DNA of 64,000 bases, taken from a bacterium D16-51 (GTDB taxonomy: Bacteria > Bacillota > Clostridia > Lachnospirales > Lachnospiraceae). The position numbers and the translations under genes were made by a program. Where the stretch lies: positions 23,493 through 87,492 of the forward strand of contig RAYE01000018.1 of assembly GCA_003612285.1 (NCBI GenBank), written 5' to 3'. Under the pieces are notes generated by a model. The model made no database searches. It worked only from the letters and a program-made list of their open reading frames with translations, and had not been told where the DNA came from. Positions 43,004 through 52,824 of this stretch are shown here, one piece after another (the stretch's first letter is position 1; each line of letters begins with the position of its first letter).

Positions 43004-44720
43004 GATCTGCATCTCCAAAATAGAAATTTACCGCTCCAATAACTGTTAATGCCATCATCTTCTCCATCGCGCTCCCCACAGCAAACATATCATTCAAATC
43101 CTGCTGTAACTCTTCCGAAGCCATCCGCTTCACTAACCCCATTTTGTCCTCAAAATACTTCTGAAAAAATTTTTGTACCTGCGGTTTCTGGTTTACCCAG
43201 TAATCAAGTGGATTCATACTATATGCCGGAAAATCTTTTTGAAATAGTTCTTTTAACTTGTATGGTCCACGCCGAACCAGTTTTTTTATAAATCTTTTTG
43301 CTTTAGAATCCGTAATCAGTCCATTTATCTTTTCCCAGCGAAAAGCTGCTGCTTCTGGATACTTTTCTATAATCCACCGTTTATACATATAGTGGTTCAC
43401 CCGCAGCCCTGATGGAATAGATAAACACAGCTCTAAAAAATCAACATCCAAAAAAGGAGAAGCTACTTCTGTATAATTATTGCGAATCAGGTGTGTACAG
43501 AGCGCTCCGTTAAAGGCTCTTGTGTAAAACAAATATATCTCATAATCATCAAAAGAATCCCGGTAAACTGTATTCAATTTATCACTTAAACGCTCAGAAT
43601 ACTTTCCAGACGGTATATGTCTTTCCTTATCTGTACCGTGTTTAAAAAAAGAACCAATTACTACATCCCCTGCCTGTCCTGTATGTTCTAAGCCGTATCG
43701 CCAGACAGACAGATTTTTTAACATTCTATTGCCACCCGTAATGCCACAATATAATGACAAACCACCATTCATTTTAATAATTTCATCAATATCATATAAA
43801 AAAGAACAGTCATCTAATGGCTTGAAATACAACTCATCTTCCCAATACTGGCTAATTTCTTTCGCAATTTCTTCGTCCAAATAATCCACTTTACAGTATG
43901 TGCAGCACAATAAATGTTCTATCCCCAGAGTATGTGCCACCCATATATTCATCCTGGAATCAAGGCCGCCACTCAAATCTGCAAAATGTAAATATCCATA
44001 TTCCTTATCTTTATCATATTCCATTTGGACAGCCTTTTGAAATGATTCATCTATCAATGCTATCCATTTCTCCTCACTATTTTCTGCTAATGAGCATTCC
44101 CTTACAAAAAAAGAATGGTACTCCTTCACTTCTACATTCCCATCTTTAATATAAAGATATTTTCCACCACGCAGCCGCTTAATTTCACTGGCATAGGTAG
44201 AATCATCCTCCATAAATCCAAAAGTAAGCATTTGATATGCAGCCGCCTCATGAAAATGTAACTCTGTATGATTAACCCTACAGGATTCTAAAATATAATT
44301 TACCTGGGAACCAATGTAAAAAATATTATTAACAACAGAATAAAATATAGCATGGTCGCCGACATGATTCGTGTATACAATCCATTTATCCAACGCTTTA
44401 TCATATATTGCCCCTGAAAAGCTCCCACGGAATAACCGAAAAAATGTATCTCCTTCCCTCTCGTACATGACTACAATAAGTTTTTTTATATCAGAAACAT
44501 CATATTCCCCAAACAGATTTATTTTATTTAATAAATAACCATCTTGAATGACAATATACTGCTCATCTTCTATCATACATTTATCATTCATAAACTTATT
44601 TAGTGTATTCCATTTTATCTGAAACTTCTGGTTAGATAAATCTTTTTGAATACAATATTCCGGAACACAATTATTAAGGCGGCTTTCCTTTTCACAGTTA
44701 CTGATAAAAAATCCCGGCAC
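42993..44720 (-). CDS. Asparagine synthase-like protein lacking the N-terminal glutaminase cysteine
   Basis: 575 residues from a GTG at 44720 (GGAGG eight bases upstream). The C-terminal part is an ATP-pyrophosphatase domain with SGGLDSR (in FADLSGGLDSRMN). The N-terminal part resembles a class II glutamine amidotransferase fold (FRGSFSGAIYD, YTNHVGDHAIFY), but residue 2 is Pro where active enzymes have Cys2. Glutamine hydrolysis is therefore probably lost; ammonia might come free or from the intact homologue at 47417-49228. A role in amidating a sugar acid or making an amide bond is inferred. Confidence 0.8.
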   Translation of the reverse strand: MPGFFISNCEKESRLNNCVPEYCIQKDLSNQKFQIKWNTLNKFMNDKCMIEDEQYIVIQDGYLLNKINLFGEYDVSDIKKLIVVMYEREGDTFFRLFRGSFSGAIYDKALDKWIVYTNHVGDHAIFYSVVNNIFYIGSQVNYILESCRVNHTELHFHEAAAYQMLTFGFMEDDSTYASEIKRLRGGKYLYIKDGNVEVKEYHSFFVRECSLAENSEEKWIALIDESFQKAVQMEYDKDKEYGYLHFADLSGGLDSRMNIWVAHTLGIEHLLCCTYCKVDYLDEEIAKEISQYWEDELYFKPLDDCSFLYDIDEIIKMNGGLSLYCGITGGNRMLKNLSVWRYGLEHTGQAGDVVIGSFFKHGTDKERHIPSGKYSERLSDKLNTVYRDSFDDYEIYLFYTRAFNGALCTHLIRNNYTEVASPFLDVDFLELCLSIPSGLRVNHYMYKRWIIEKYPEAAAFRWEKINGLITDSKAKRFIKKLVRRGPYKLKELFQKDFPAYSMNPLDYWVNQKPQVQKFFQKYFEDKMGLVKRMASEELQQDLNDMFAVGSAMEKMMALTVIGAVNFYFGDADHEK

Positions 44721-44777
44721 CTTCCTTTTCCTCCACTCTATACCATTTATATATTTTAACTATTTTCCTACAGTTCC

Positions 44778-46034
44778 CTACCCTTTATTTGCAATCTTTC
44801 TGACAATTTCAACGAACTCCCTATAGTTTTTATCAGCATCAAATCTTTTTGCCCAGCATTCAAAAGATGCCTGACGCCATTTTTTCACCTGTTCTTCTGA
44901 GGCATAATACATAGTCTCAATAGAAGAAGAAATTTCAGCAGCCGTTGGATCTGCTTTCAGCAAAATACCATTACCATTTATCAACTCCGAAACACCTCCT
45001 ACGTTTGTTGCAATAACCGGAATCCCATAGGAAACAGCTTCTTGTATCGAAACCGGACAGCCTTCTGATGATGATGTGGAAAGAAAACAGTCTACAAAAT
45101 TTTCATCATAAAAACGCATGATACTTTTATGTTCAACATAGCCTTTAAGGGAAACTTCAATGTTGCTCTTTTGAAGCAGTTTACTCCGGATTTGTTCTTT
45201 TATATCAGGCATTTGAATCCCATCACCAAAATGCGTCCATTTAACACATATATCTTTGCTGCAAAGAGCCAAAGCATCCACAATCAAGCCTACTCTTTTT
45301 AACGATATAACATTTGAACAGCTTACCAGATGAAAAGAACTGCCTTCAAGCTTTTTTGGCCTGGCCTCTTTCTGTGGTACACCTAAACGGCATACATATA
45401 AGCGGCTGCCAGGCTGCCCTTCTAGATATGTGCGGATAAAATATTGCTTTGCCGTCTCAGTAATGAAAAATAATCCATTTAAAGTATTGCCCATATACTG
45501 TTTGAAAGGCTGCCAGCCGCTGTTAGTCCTTTCTTTATATAAGTCATAACCATGTATGCGGGATACTACTTTCAATTCAGAATTCTTTTCTTTTAAAAAA
45601 AGAAGGGCAAGGGCCTGATACGAATTCCAATATGTATAAAACATCGAATTGTCAGAATTCTCTGCCAGCCCCAGTTCTGCTATCTGATATTCAATATTTT
45701 TTGCCATTATATAAAACCCCACAATTTCCTTCCATTTTAAGAGCAATTTCTTTTTACTTTTGACAGAATAGAATAACTCTTTCCATAACATTGGCTGAAA
45801 ACTATTACATAATAAAAACTGTATTTTTTGTACCTTACTTAATCTATCTTTTAAATGCACGATACTCACTTCATCAGGGAGCTTTCTTTTTACTCCCTGC
45901 ATTTCATTTTCAGAAGCGCATGTTACAATCGTAAGATTAAACTCCCGTAATAAATATTGTAATTCTGGTTCAATAAAGGCCTCACCGGTTAGTCCATATG
46001 GAAAAACAGAAGTAAAAAGATACAATTTTTTCAT
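44778..46034 (-). CDS. Glycosyltransferase family 4
   Basis: 418 residues from the ATG at 46034 (GGGAGGTG upstream). GT-B fold with LKVVSRIHGYDLYKE, the donor region SCSNVISLKRVGLIVDAL and the acid-rich motif SSSEGCPVSIQEAVSYGIPVIATNVGG, where the Glu contacts the nucleotide sugar. It adds one sugar of the repeat unit. It is similar in layout to the protein at 50433-51659. Donor and linkage cannot be predicted. Confidence 0.88.
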   Translation of the reverse strand: MKKLYLFTSVFPYGLTGEAFIEPELQYLLREFNLTIVTCASENEMQGVKRKLPDEVSIVHLKDRLSKVQKIQFLLCNSFQPMLWKELFYSVKSKKKLLLKWKEIVGFYIMAKNIEYQIAELGLAENSDNSMFYTYWNSYQALALLFLKEKNSELKVVSRIHGYDLYKERTNSGWQPFKQYMGNTLNGLFFITETAKQYFIRTYLEGQPGSRLYVCRLGVPQKEARPKKLEGSSFHLVSCSNVISLKRVGLIVDALALCSKDICVKWTHFGDGIQMPDIKEQIRSKLLQKSNIEVSLKGYVEHKSIMRFYDENFVDCFLSTSSSEGCPVSIQEAVSYGIPVIATNVGGVSELINGNGILLKADPTAAEISSSIETMYYASEEQVKKWRQASFECWAKRFDADKNYREFVEIVRKIANKG

Positions 46035-46070
46035 ATGACACACCTCCCTGCAAAATATAAAAAGTCTAAA

Positions 46071-47306
46071 TTAAGAATCTGACCAAATAAAAGATAAAGA
46101 CATATCTCCATTGTCCATAAAATTATGAAAAGAAAAATAAGGCTGGGCAGAACGATAACTCTTATGGCAGTTCACAGCAAAAGCAGAAACTGTTATGCCT
46201 ATCCCTAATGCAAGGAGACATAAACCCATATAGGCTTGAAAATATCCCTTTTTCATTTTAATAGTGAATATATTTTTTCCAAAGAATTCTTCTAAAAGTT
46301 CCATAATAACTGGCAGCATAAGAACGGGAAATATTATCTGAAATCGTTCAAATATATCCTGCTGTCTTGAAGCAGGAATACAAAATGCCAAAACAAAAAG
46401 AATGAACATGGTGTAATCTTTGTATCGTACTGCCTGTCTAGCATATTTTCTGAAATATAAAATTATAAAACAATATAGCAAATACAAGCATATAGCTTTA
46501 TAGGATGCATGTTGAGTTGCAATATTACCTCTTTCTGTTAAGTAATATACTATTTTAGATAAAAATACTTGCAAAAAGTATACATTATACCGTTCCAGTA
46601 TATTCTGTATATATGGAACAATTGCATAGATACCAAGAATTCCAACCAGAATCGGAAATTTGCCAATTTTTTTATATAAGACAATAAGAAGCCTAAATCC
46701 AAGCAGCATAACCCCAGTGGCATGGACAAAACATAACAGTATATAAATAACAAAGCACTGCATTTTGTTTTTCCGTTCAACTAATTCAGTATATAGCGCA
46801 TAGCCAAATAATATATATGCAATACATTGCCTTATCAAAGACAAATGGATATAGTCAAAAGTAAAAAGTGTAAATATTACCGCACTTATTATGGTCATTC
46901 TATGAGCAGATAATGTACCAGACATATTCTTTATACGCAAAAACATTAAACCATAAACTATAAAGCAAGTAATTGCACCGAGAAATTGATACAGACCAAT
47001 TTTACTTATAAACCATGTAAATACAGAATACACTTTATAAGTTGCAACATAATGCTGCACTGTCAAATCTGGGTAAGATGCGCCCAATTTAAAAGGCTCT
47101 ACGCCTAAAACCTGAAGGAAAGATAATTGCTTATATTTATCCAACAAATAATAATAGCGGTAAAGATCAAAGCTATTGTCAGGCCATAAAAAAAACATAC
47201 TTGCAACTAAAAAAAATAAGCATACGCACATATATACTTTCAGATAATTTTTTGGTACTAAAAAAATAAACAGGCACAATAGAAAAATTAAAATAGTAAT
47301 CTGCAT
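46071..47306 (-). CDS. EpsG-family polysaccharide polymerase (Wzy-like)
   Basis: 411 residues from the ATG at 47306, about ten membrane helices. The pattern DNSFDLYRYYYLLDKYK after the first helices, and the long loop before the last ones, match EpsG family proteins that polymerise repeat units. Sequence is very A+T-rich. No other polymerase candidate exists in the operon. Confidence 0.75.
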   Translation of the reverse strand: MQITILIFLLCLFIFLVPKNYLKVYMCVCLFFLVASMFFLWPDNSFDLYRYYYLLDKYKQLSFLQVLGVEPFKLGASYPDLTVQHYVATYKVYSVFTWFISKIGLYQFLGAITCFIVYGLMFLRIKNMSGTLSAHRMTIISAVIFTLFTFDYIHLSLIRQCIAYILFGYALYTELVERKNKMQCFVIYILLCFVHATGVMLLGFRLLIVLYKKIGKFPILVGILGIYAIVPYIQNILERYNVYFLQVFLSKIVYYLTERGNIATQHASYKAICLYLLYCFIILYFRKYARQAVRYKDYTMFILFVLAFCIPASRQQDIFERFQIIFPVLMLPVIMELLEEFFGKNIFTIKMKKGYFQAYMGLCLLALGIGITVSAFAVNCHKSYRSAQPYFSFHNFMDNGDMSLSFIWSDS

Positions 47307-47416
47307 AATAGCCCTCACCTTCTACGATATATTTCTTCTGCAATATAATTTCATTGTACAGTACCCCATGTTAATCAGATTAACCAGTCTCCCAATATCT
47401 TTACAACTGTGCCTTA

Positions 47417-49228
47417 TCAACTTTTTACATTATAAACCTGCATCCACTTCTCTAAGCAAATAAACCGAAATAGCGGTATTTGTTCAGGGTTACAAACTAT
47501 CTTATCCCAATTTTGCAATATTCCATCCCTATCTATGAATTCATCAGCCCGAAAATTTTCATTTGAAAAAACTTTATACAACTGTACATGTAATTCTTCT
47601 AACCATCTTACCTCTGGAGGTACAAATCCTATTTTCGTTTTCCTATATCTAATCTTTTGGGGAAATTCAAGTGCGCACCGCATAATATATTTTGACCATC
47701 CATTTTTAATTTTGCTTTGCAAAGGCAGGCTTATAGAAAAATCCACTAAATTATAATCTAAAAAAGGCAGCCTGTCCTCAACAGAAAAAGCCATTGAATT
47801 TCTATCAACGATACGCAATATTCCTGGCAGGGAAATTTTTGAAATATCATTACGAATAAAATCTCCATTAGAATAATCATACGATGGTTTGGCATACGGT
47901 TCTTTTATGTACAAACTATGATTTTCATTTTTTCCAAAAAGTAATCCATATATTTTCCTTATATCAGAATATAAATCATCTGATGTAGCAAATTGCCCGA
48001 TTGAAAAAATGCCTTCCCTTAACGCTGAAACAATTTTCCCATTTTTTAACAACTGTTTTATAAGATAAATTCTTGCTTTTCTATACCCACATAAAATTTC
48101 ATCTGCCCCCTGTCCATCAAGCATAACTTTAATTCCTTTCGCATTCACAGCCTTCATTAAATAATATCCTAAATAAGCGCCTGCTGAAAGAAATGGCTGA
48201 TCCTGCAAAAAAATCAAATTATCCAAATCAGCCCAAAATTCTTTAGCCGTGGGTGATACCTTGTTATTACCATGCAGATTAGCATATTTTAATACCTCAT
48301 TAATATATTCTGACTCATCCAGCCTAAAACCTTCAAAACATGCGGAAAATGTTTTAAATTCTTTATTTCCATCTTCTTTATAAAATCTATTCATCATGCA
48401 TACAATTGCTGATGAATCCAACCCGCCTGAAAGACAAGCTCCTATTTCTACATCCGAACGCAGCCTTAATTCAACTGACTTTTTAAATAAATTTCTAAAT
48501 TTCCTTGCCTTTTCTTTTATTTCATTATCCTCCAAATTATAATTAATCTTTAACTTATAATAACTATGAAACTTTAGTTCATTCTTTTTATCAAGAACTG
48601 TATAAGCTGCTGCTGGAAAAGCATAAATATTTTGGAAAAATGTTTTCTCCGTATGATCTGTCAATCCATATACCAAATAATCTGCTATTACCTCTCTGTT
48701 TACTTTTCTTTCAATTCTTGAATCGCATAAAATGGCTTTAATTTCCGATGCAAAAACAAATCTGCCATTTTTTTCTCTATAGTAATACAATGGTTTTACT
48801 CCATACCTATCTCTTGACAAACATAAACGCTCCTCTTTTACATCATATATTGCCAGCGCCCAAAAACCATTAAATCTTTTAAAGCATTCTGTTCCCCAAA
48901 AATCATATGCCGCACAAATTACTTCTGTATCTGTACCAGTTTTAAAAGTATAACCTTTTTCTTCTAAGTGCCTTTTTATTTCAATATAATTATAAATTTC
49001 TCCATTATAACTTATCCAAAACCTATCCATATAACATAATGGCTGATGCCCCGCCTTAGTTAAATCTATAATTGATAACCTCCTATGTCCTAATGCAGCA
49101 TGAGTTCCATAATACTCTCCCTCATCATCTGGTCCACGATGTGCCTGACTGCTGTTCATTGTTCCAATCAGTTTTCTTTCCCTATCTGTAATTTTTTCAT
49201 AATCCCAAATACCACAAATACCACACAT
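47417..49228 (-). CDS. asnB: Glutamine-hydrolysing asparagine synthase family protein (AsnB-like)
   Basis: 603 residues, complete. Cys2 in MCGICGIWD is the glutaminase nucleophile, with AHRGPDDEG, GHRRLSIIDL and SYNGEIYNY. The synthetase domain has CLSGGLDSSA. It uses glutamine, ATP and an acid to make an amide. It could make asparagine, but its place among sugar genes suggests amidation of a uronic acid in the polysaccharide, as described for WbpS in Pseudomonas. That role is inference. The coding sequence is strongly A+T-rich. Confidence 0.85.
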   Translation of the reverse strand: MCGICGIWDYEKITDRERKLIGTMNSSQAHRGPDDEGEYYGTHAALGHRRLSIIDLTKAGHQPLCYMDRFWISYNGEIYNYIEIKRHLEEKGYTFKTGTDTEVICAAYDFWGTECFKRFNGFWALAIYDVKEERLCLSRDRYGVKPLYYYREKNGRFVFASEIKAILCDSRIERKVNREVIADYLVYGLTDHTEKTFFQNIYAFPAAAYTVLDKKNELKFHSYYKLKINYNLEDNEIKEKARKFRNLFKKSVELRLRSDVEIGACLSGGLDSSAIVCMMNRFYKEDGNKEFKTFSACFEGFRLDESEYINEVLKYANLHGNNKVSPTAKEFWADLDNLIFLQDQPFLSAGAYLGYYLMKAVNAKGIKVMLDGQGADEILCGYRKARIYLIKQLLKNGKIVSALREGIFSIGQFATSDDLYSDIRKIYGLLFGKNENHSLYIKEPYAKPSYDYSNGDFIRNDISKISLPGILRIVDRNSMAFSVEDRLPFLDYNLVDFSISLPLQSKIKNGWSKYIMRCALEFPQKIRYRKTKIGFVPPEVRWLEELHVQLYKVFSNENFRADEFIDRDGILQNWDKIVCNPEQIPLFRFICLEKWMQVYNVKS

Positions 49229-49273
49229 ATTCCTTCCTCACAATTTCTGTTGTCTATTACCGAGCAATCCTTT

Positions 49274-50383
49274 TTATGACAAATCCTTCTCAACTTTTTT
49301 TGCTCTGACTTCCCACGTATTTTGTTCCCTGACTTTCAGACAATTTTCCCTTTTTTTACTAATCAACTCTGGAAAATCAACCAACTCCCGTAATTGTTTT
49401 TTTATTGCATCACGGTTATAATCCAATACCCATCCAGTATCATTTTTTTCAACAAAATCACCAATTGCTGTCCCTCGTGTCACCAAAACCGGTTTGCCAT
49501 GAGACAAATACTCAAAAGATTTATATGGTATTGCCATCTCTCTATATATATCTGGCTTAAACATCAACGAACATATATCCGCTCTAGAATAAAAATCTTC
49601 CAACTCTTTTCCACTTCTATGAACTATATCAATGTTCCCCCTCAAGTATTTCTCATAATTATTTTTTTCCTTTTCCCATTCATCTTTTCTGCAGCACAAA
49701 GTCAGTCTGCAACTTTCTACTTCGCTTACTGCGGCTGCTAATTCTTTTAACTGATACTGTTCTCCTAAGCCTCCCACATAAAAAATGTTAAGAATCCCCC
49801 TTTGCCTTTCCCTCTTCTCATTCCTATCATTTTTCCATACTGCAGAATCACACCCTGGTGGCAGGACATCTAAAATATTTTCTAAAGAATATGACTTCAA
49901 ATATGTATATACTTTTCTATGCGGTATATACAATTTATTTAGCAGCCGCCTATATTGCCAAATATCGTATTTATAACATTGTATAGCACAAAAACTTTTC
50001 CATGCAGGCAATGCTTCCTTATAACTGTCAAACTTCCAATATATATCTCTATAAAATAATCCAATTTTAATTCCATGTTTTTTCAAAAATTTAAAAAAGG
50101 AGAACTCAAAAAACGGATGAATTGGATAATGATGCGGTTCCGTTAACAATGTTGGTTCTGTGCTGCTTTCTGAATACAAAAACTCATACCTCACACCACT
50201 GCTAATCTCCTCTATTATATTCTTTATTTTAATTTTGCGCTCAACAGCATATCCATCTACTATGCTAACTTCATATCCTAGATTTTCAAAAGCTTTCATC
50301 ATTTTTCTAGGACGAACCATTGGTGCTGATTCCCCCATCAAATCTAACTCATATGGAATATGAAAAATACATTTTTTCCCCAT
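49274..50383 (-). CDS. Glycosyltransferase (GT-B fold, GT4-like)
   Basis: 369 residues. Shows the donor half IFYVGGLGEQYQLKELAAAV and a C-terminal YKSFEYLSHGKPVLVTRGTAIGDFV, equivalent to the EALACG region of GT4 enzymes. The N-terminal acceptor half is less typical (FHIPYELDLMGESAP). No signal peptide. Donor unknown. A+T-rich like its neighbours. Confidence 0.75.
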   Translation of the reverse strand: MGKKCIFHIPYELDLMGESAPMVRPRKMMKAFENLGYEVSIVDGYAVERKIKIKNIIEEISSGVRYEFLYSESSTEPTLLTEPHHYPIHPFFEFSFFKFLKKHGIKIGLFYRDIYWKFDSYKEALPAWKSFCAIQCYKYDIWQYRRLLNKLYIPHRKVYTYLKSYSLENILDVLPPGCDSAVWKNDRNEKRERQRGILNIFYVGGLGEQYQLKELAAAVSEVESCRLTLCCRKDEWEKEKNNYEKYLRGNIDIVHRSGKELEDFYSRADICSLMFKPDIYREMAIPYKSFEYLSHGKPVLVTRGTAIGDFVEKNDTGWVLDYNRDAIKKQLRELVDFPELISKKRENCLKVREQNTWEVRAKKVEKDLS

Positions 50384-50432
50384 TCTCTCATCCCCACTTT
50401 CATAAACTTTTATTATCTCTATTTCATAAATT

Positions 50433-51659
50433 TTACTCTATCATTTTGGTAAAAAAACTTCTATAATTACTATCTGCATTATATAATTTATTCCATTTAT
50501 CTATGCAGGACGTACTCAACCCTCTATATTTTTTTTCGTCCATCTCCTCAATATAAACTACTATTTTTTTCGTTTCTTTTTTTGTCCATTTTCCAGATAA
50601 TAATAATCCTGTATCTTTCGTGACTATCTCTGATATTCCACCAATATTTCTCGCTATTATTGGTATTCCCATTGATAAAGCTTCCATAACAGAAACAGGT
50701 ATTCCTTCACTATCGCTTAGATTTATAAAAAAATCAACATTGTATTTTGAATATATATCCAAAATATTTTTATTTTTAACTTCACCCAAAAATTTATAAC
50801 TTCCTGCTGCCAGCTTTTGCTTTGCCAATCTTTTTATCTTATTTTCTTCTATCCCTTTACCAATATGTATCCACTTAACCTTCTTTCTAGTAAACTTTGA
50901 AATCACCTCGATAATTAAATCCAATCTTTTTACTGGAATAATAGAAGAACATGACGCAATCACTATTTTCGACTTTCCTAATCCTTTATTATATATCTCT
51001 CTGTCATTAAATGTACCAAGCCGGCTCACATATTGTTTTGCCCTAAATTTCTCTCTTCCCCCAACAGAAATATACTTCTTAAAATAATCACAGCCTTGCT
51101 GAGAAATAAAAGCAATACTATCCAAATTTTGTTCAATAAATTTCCTAAATGGAAGATAATTCATTAAATTATCTTCCAAATATAAATCATAACAATGTGC
51201 ACGGGAAACAATGCTTTTTATCTTGCTGCTATCATAATTGGAAAACTTGGCTATTGTATAAGCTGTCCTTGTTAACCAATAGCTATACAAATATACTTCG
51301 CCTTGAAAACTATCTATTTCATTTTGTATCATTTTTTCAAATTTTATATAATAATATCCATAATAAAGAATATAAAACATTTTTTTTAAGCTGCCTAAAG
51401 ATAATCCAAAGTTTTCACGCAATTCACTCCATACTTCATATGATCTCAACCATTTAAAAAACATACACGGTTTTACCAGTGCTGCATCTTTCATGGAATA
51501 ATATTTAAATCCAAAATTTTTACAAACATTATTTGCATTCCTAATTTCCTTGCCATAATTAAAAACTACCACTTCATCAAAATAGTATTTATAATAGGAT
51601 AACTCATTTTGTATAAATGAACTTTCTATATTTCCTGGAAAAAAAATTAATTTTTTCAA
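50433..51659 (-). CDS. Glycosyltransferase family 4
   Basis: 408 residues from a TTG at 51659 with AGAGG upstream. The GT4 marks are SCSSIIPVKRLDLIIEVI, HIGKGIEENKIKRLA and LSDSEGIPVSVMEALSMGIPIIARNIGG. It resembles the enzyme at 44778-46034 in domain order and in the SRAHCYDLYLED motif (there SRIHGYDLYKE), so the two may have arisen by duplication. It is very A+T-rich. Confidence 0.86.
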   Translation of the reverse strand: MKKLIFFPGNIESSFIQNELSYYKYYFDEVVVFNYGKEIRNANNVCKNFGFKYYSMKDAALVKPCMFFKWLRSYEVWSELRENFGLSLGSLKKMFYILYYGYYYIKFEKMIQNEIDSFQGEVYLYSYWLTRTAYTIAKFSNYDSSKIKSIVSRAHCYDLYLEDNLMNYLPFRKFIEQNLDSIAFISQQGCDYFKKYISVGGREKFRAKQYVSRLGTFNDREIYNKGLGKSKIVIASCSSIIPVKRLDLIIEVISKFTRKKVKWIHIGKGIEENKIKRLAKQKLAAGSYKFLGEVKNKNILDIYSKYNVDFFINLSDSEGIPVSVMEALSMGIPIIARNIGGISEIVTKDTGLLLSGKWTKKETKKIVVYIEEMDEKKYRGLSTSCIDKWNKLYNADSNYRSFFTKMIE

Positions 51660-51707
51660 TTTTCTACCTCTCTAAAACACCGCGTTCTCTCGGAAATCTC
51701 CAAATCG

Positions 51708-52790
51708 TTATAATTTTTGCGCTAAAATTCCTACAATTTTCTCTGCAGCATGTCCATCCCCATAATAATCAACTTCTCTCCTTTCTACTTTGCCTTCCTG
51801 CACTATATTTAATGCATTTTTTATACTAGACTCATTATCAAAATCAACATGGGTAATCCACCCTGCTCTTTCCAAATCAGGCCATACGTTCAAATCTGCC
51901 ATAAACAGACATTTTGCTCCGGCAAAGACAGACTCTTTTGACAAACCACCGGAATCTGTTAAAATCAATTTACAATTTGACTGTAAATATACCATTTCAT
52001 CATATCCAACAGGATCAATTATAATTAAATTTCTAATTCCAGAAATTCTTTCCCATAAATCATAATCTGCCAGAGCTTTCTTTGTGCGTGGATGAACAGG
52101 GTATAACATTTTACAATTAATCTGTTCTAAAAAAGATACAATCTTATCTACTCTTTCTTTTTTATCTGTATTCTCCTGACGATGCCATGTCATCAAAATA
52201 TACTTTTCCTTTTCTAAATCATATTTTTCTAATAAATTGCTTTCTATTCCCTTCTTCTTTGTCTGTAAAAAAGAATCATACATAACATCCCCTGTAAAGA
52301 ATACATTCTTTTTGATTCCCTCTTTACTTAAATTTTCTACAGAAGGATGGTCAGGACAAAAACAAATGTCTGAAATATGATCCACAATTACTCGATTGGT
52401 TTCTTCGGGATTACTTTTTTTATAACTTCTTGTACCAGCTTCCACATGTGCAATTGGTATATTTAATTTACAACATGCCAATGCTGCAGCTAAAGTGCTA
52501 TCTGTATCTCCATATAAAATCACTAAAGCCGGCTTATACTTCATGCAGACTTTTTCTACCCCCACCATTGCCTTTGCAGTAATTTCCGCATGGCTTCCAC
52601 TTCCCACTTCTAAATTTTCTATTGGTTTATCAATTCCTAATTCCCTAAAAAATATATCTGACATATTTTCATCATAATGTTGGCCTGTATGTATTATAAT
52701 ATCCTTATATCCCCTTTGATGCAGTTCTTTTGATACTGGCGCCAGTTTTATGAACTGCGGCCTGTTTCCTACAATATGCATTATTGTCAT
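51708..52790 (-). CDS. UDP-N-acetylglucosamine 2-epimerase family, candidate WbpI-type epimerase
   Basis: 360 residues of the non-hydrolysing WecB/WbpI family: GNRPQFIKLAPV at the start, HTGQHYDENMSDIFF, YGDTDSTLAAAL, HVEAGTRSY, PEETNRVIVDHISD, HPRT, and TDSGGLSKE near the end. WecB makes UDP-ManNAc; WbpI epimerises UDP-GlcNAc3NAcA to UDP-ManNAc3NAcA. The presence of WbpA, B, D and E-like genes in the same operon favours the latter. Substrate is an inference from context. Confidence 0.85.
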   Translation of the reverse strand: MTIMHIVGNRPQFIKLAPVSKELHQRGYKDIIIHTGQHYDENMSDIFFRELGIDKPIENLEVGSGSHAEITAKAMVGVEKVCMKYKPALVILYGDTDSTLAAALACCKLNIPIAHVEAGTRSYKKSNPEETNRVIVDHISDICFCPDHPSVENLSKEGIKKNVFFTGDVMYDSFLQTKKKGIESNLLEKYDLEKEKYILMTWHRQENTDKKERVDKIVSFLEQINCKMLYPVHPRTKKALADYDLWERISGIRNLIIIDPVGYDEMVYLQSNCKLILTDSGGLSKESVFAGAKCLFMADLNVWPDLERAGWITHVDFDNESSIKNALNIVQEGKVERREVDYYGDGHAAEKIVGILAQKL

Positions 52791-52824
52791 TCTCTTTTTC
52801 CATCCTTATAAAACTAAATACAAA

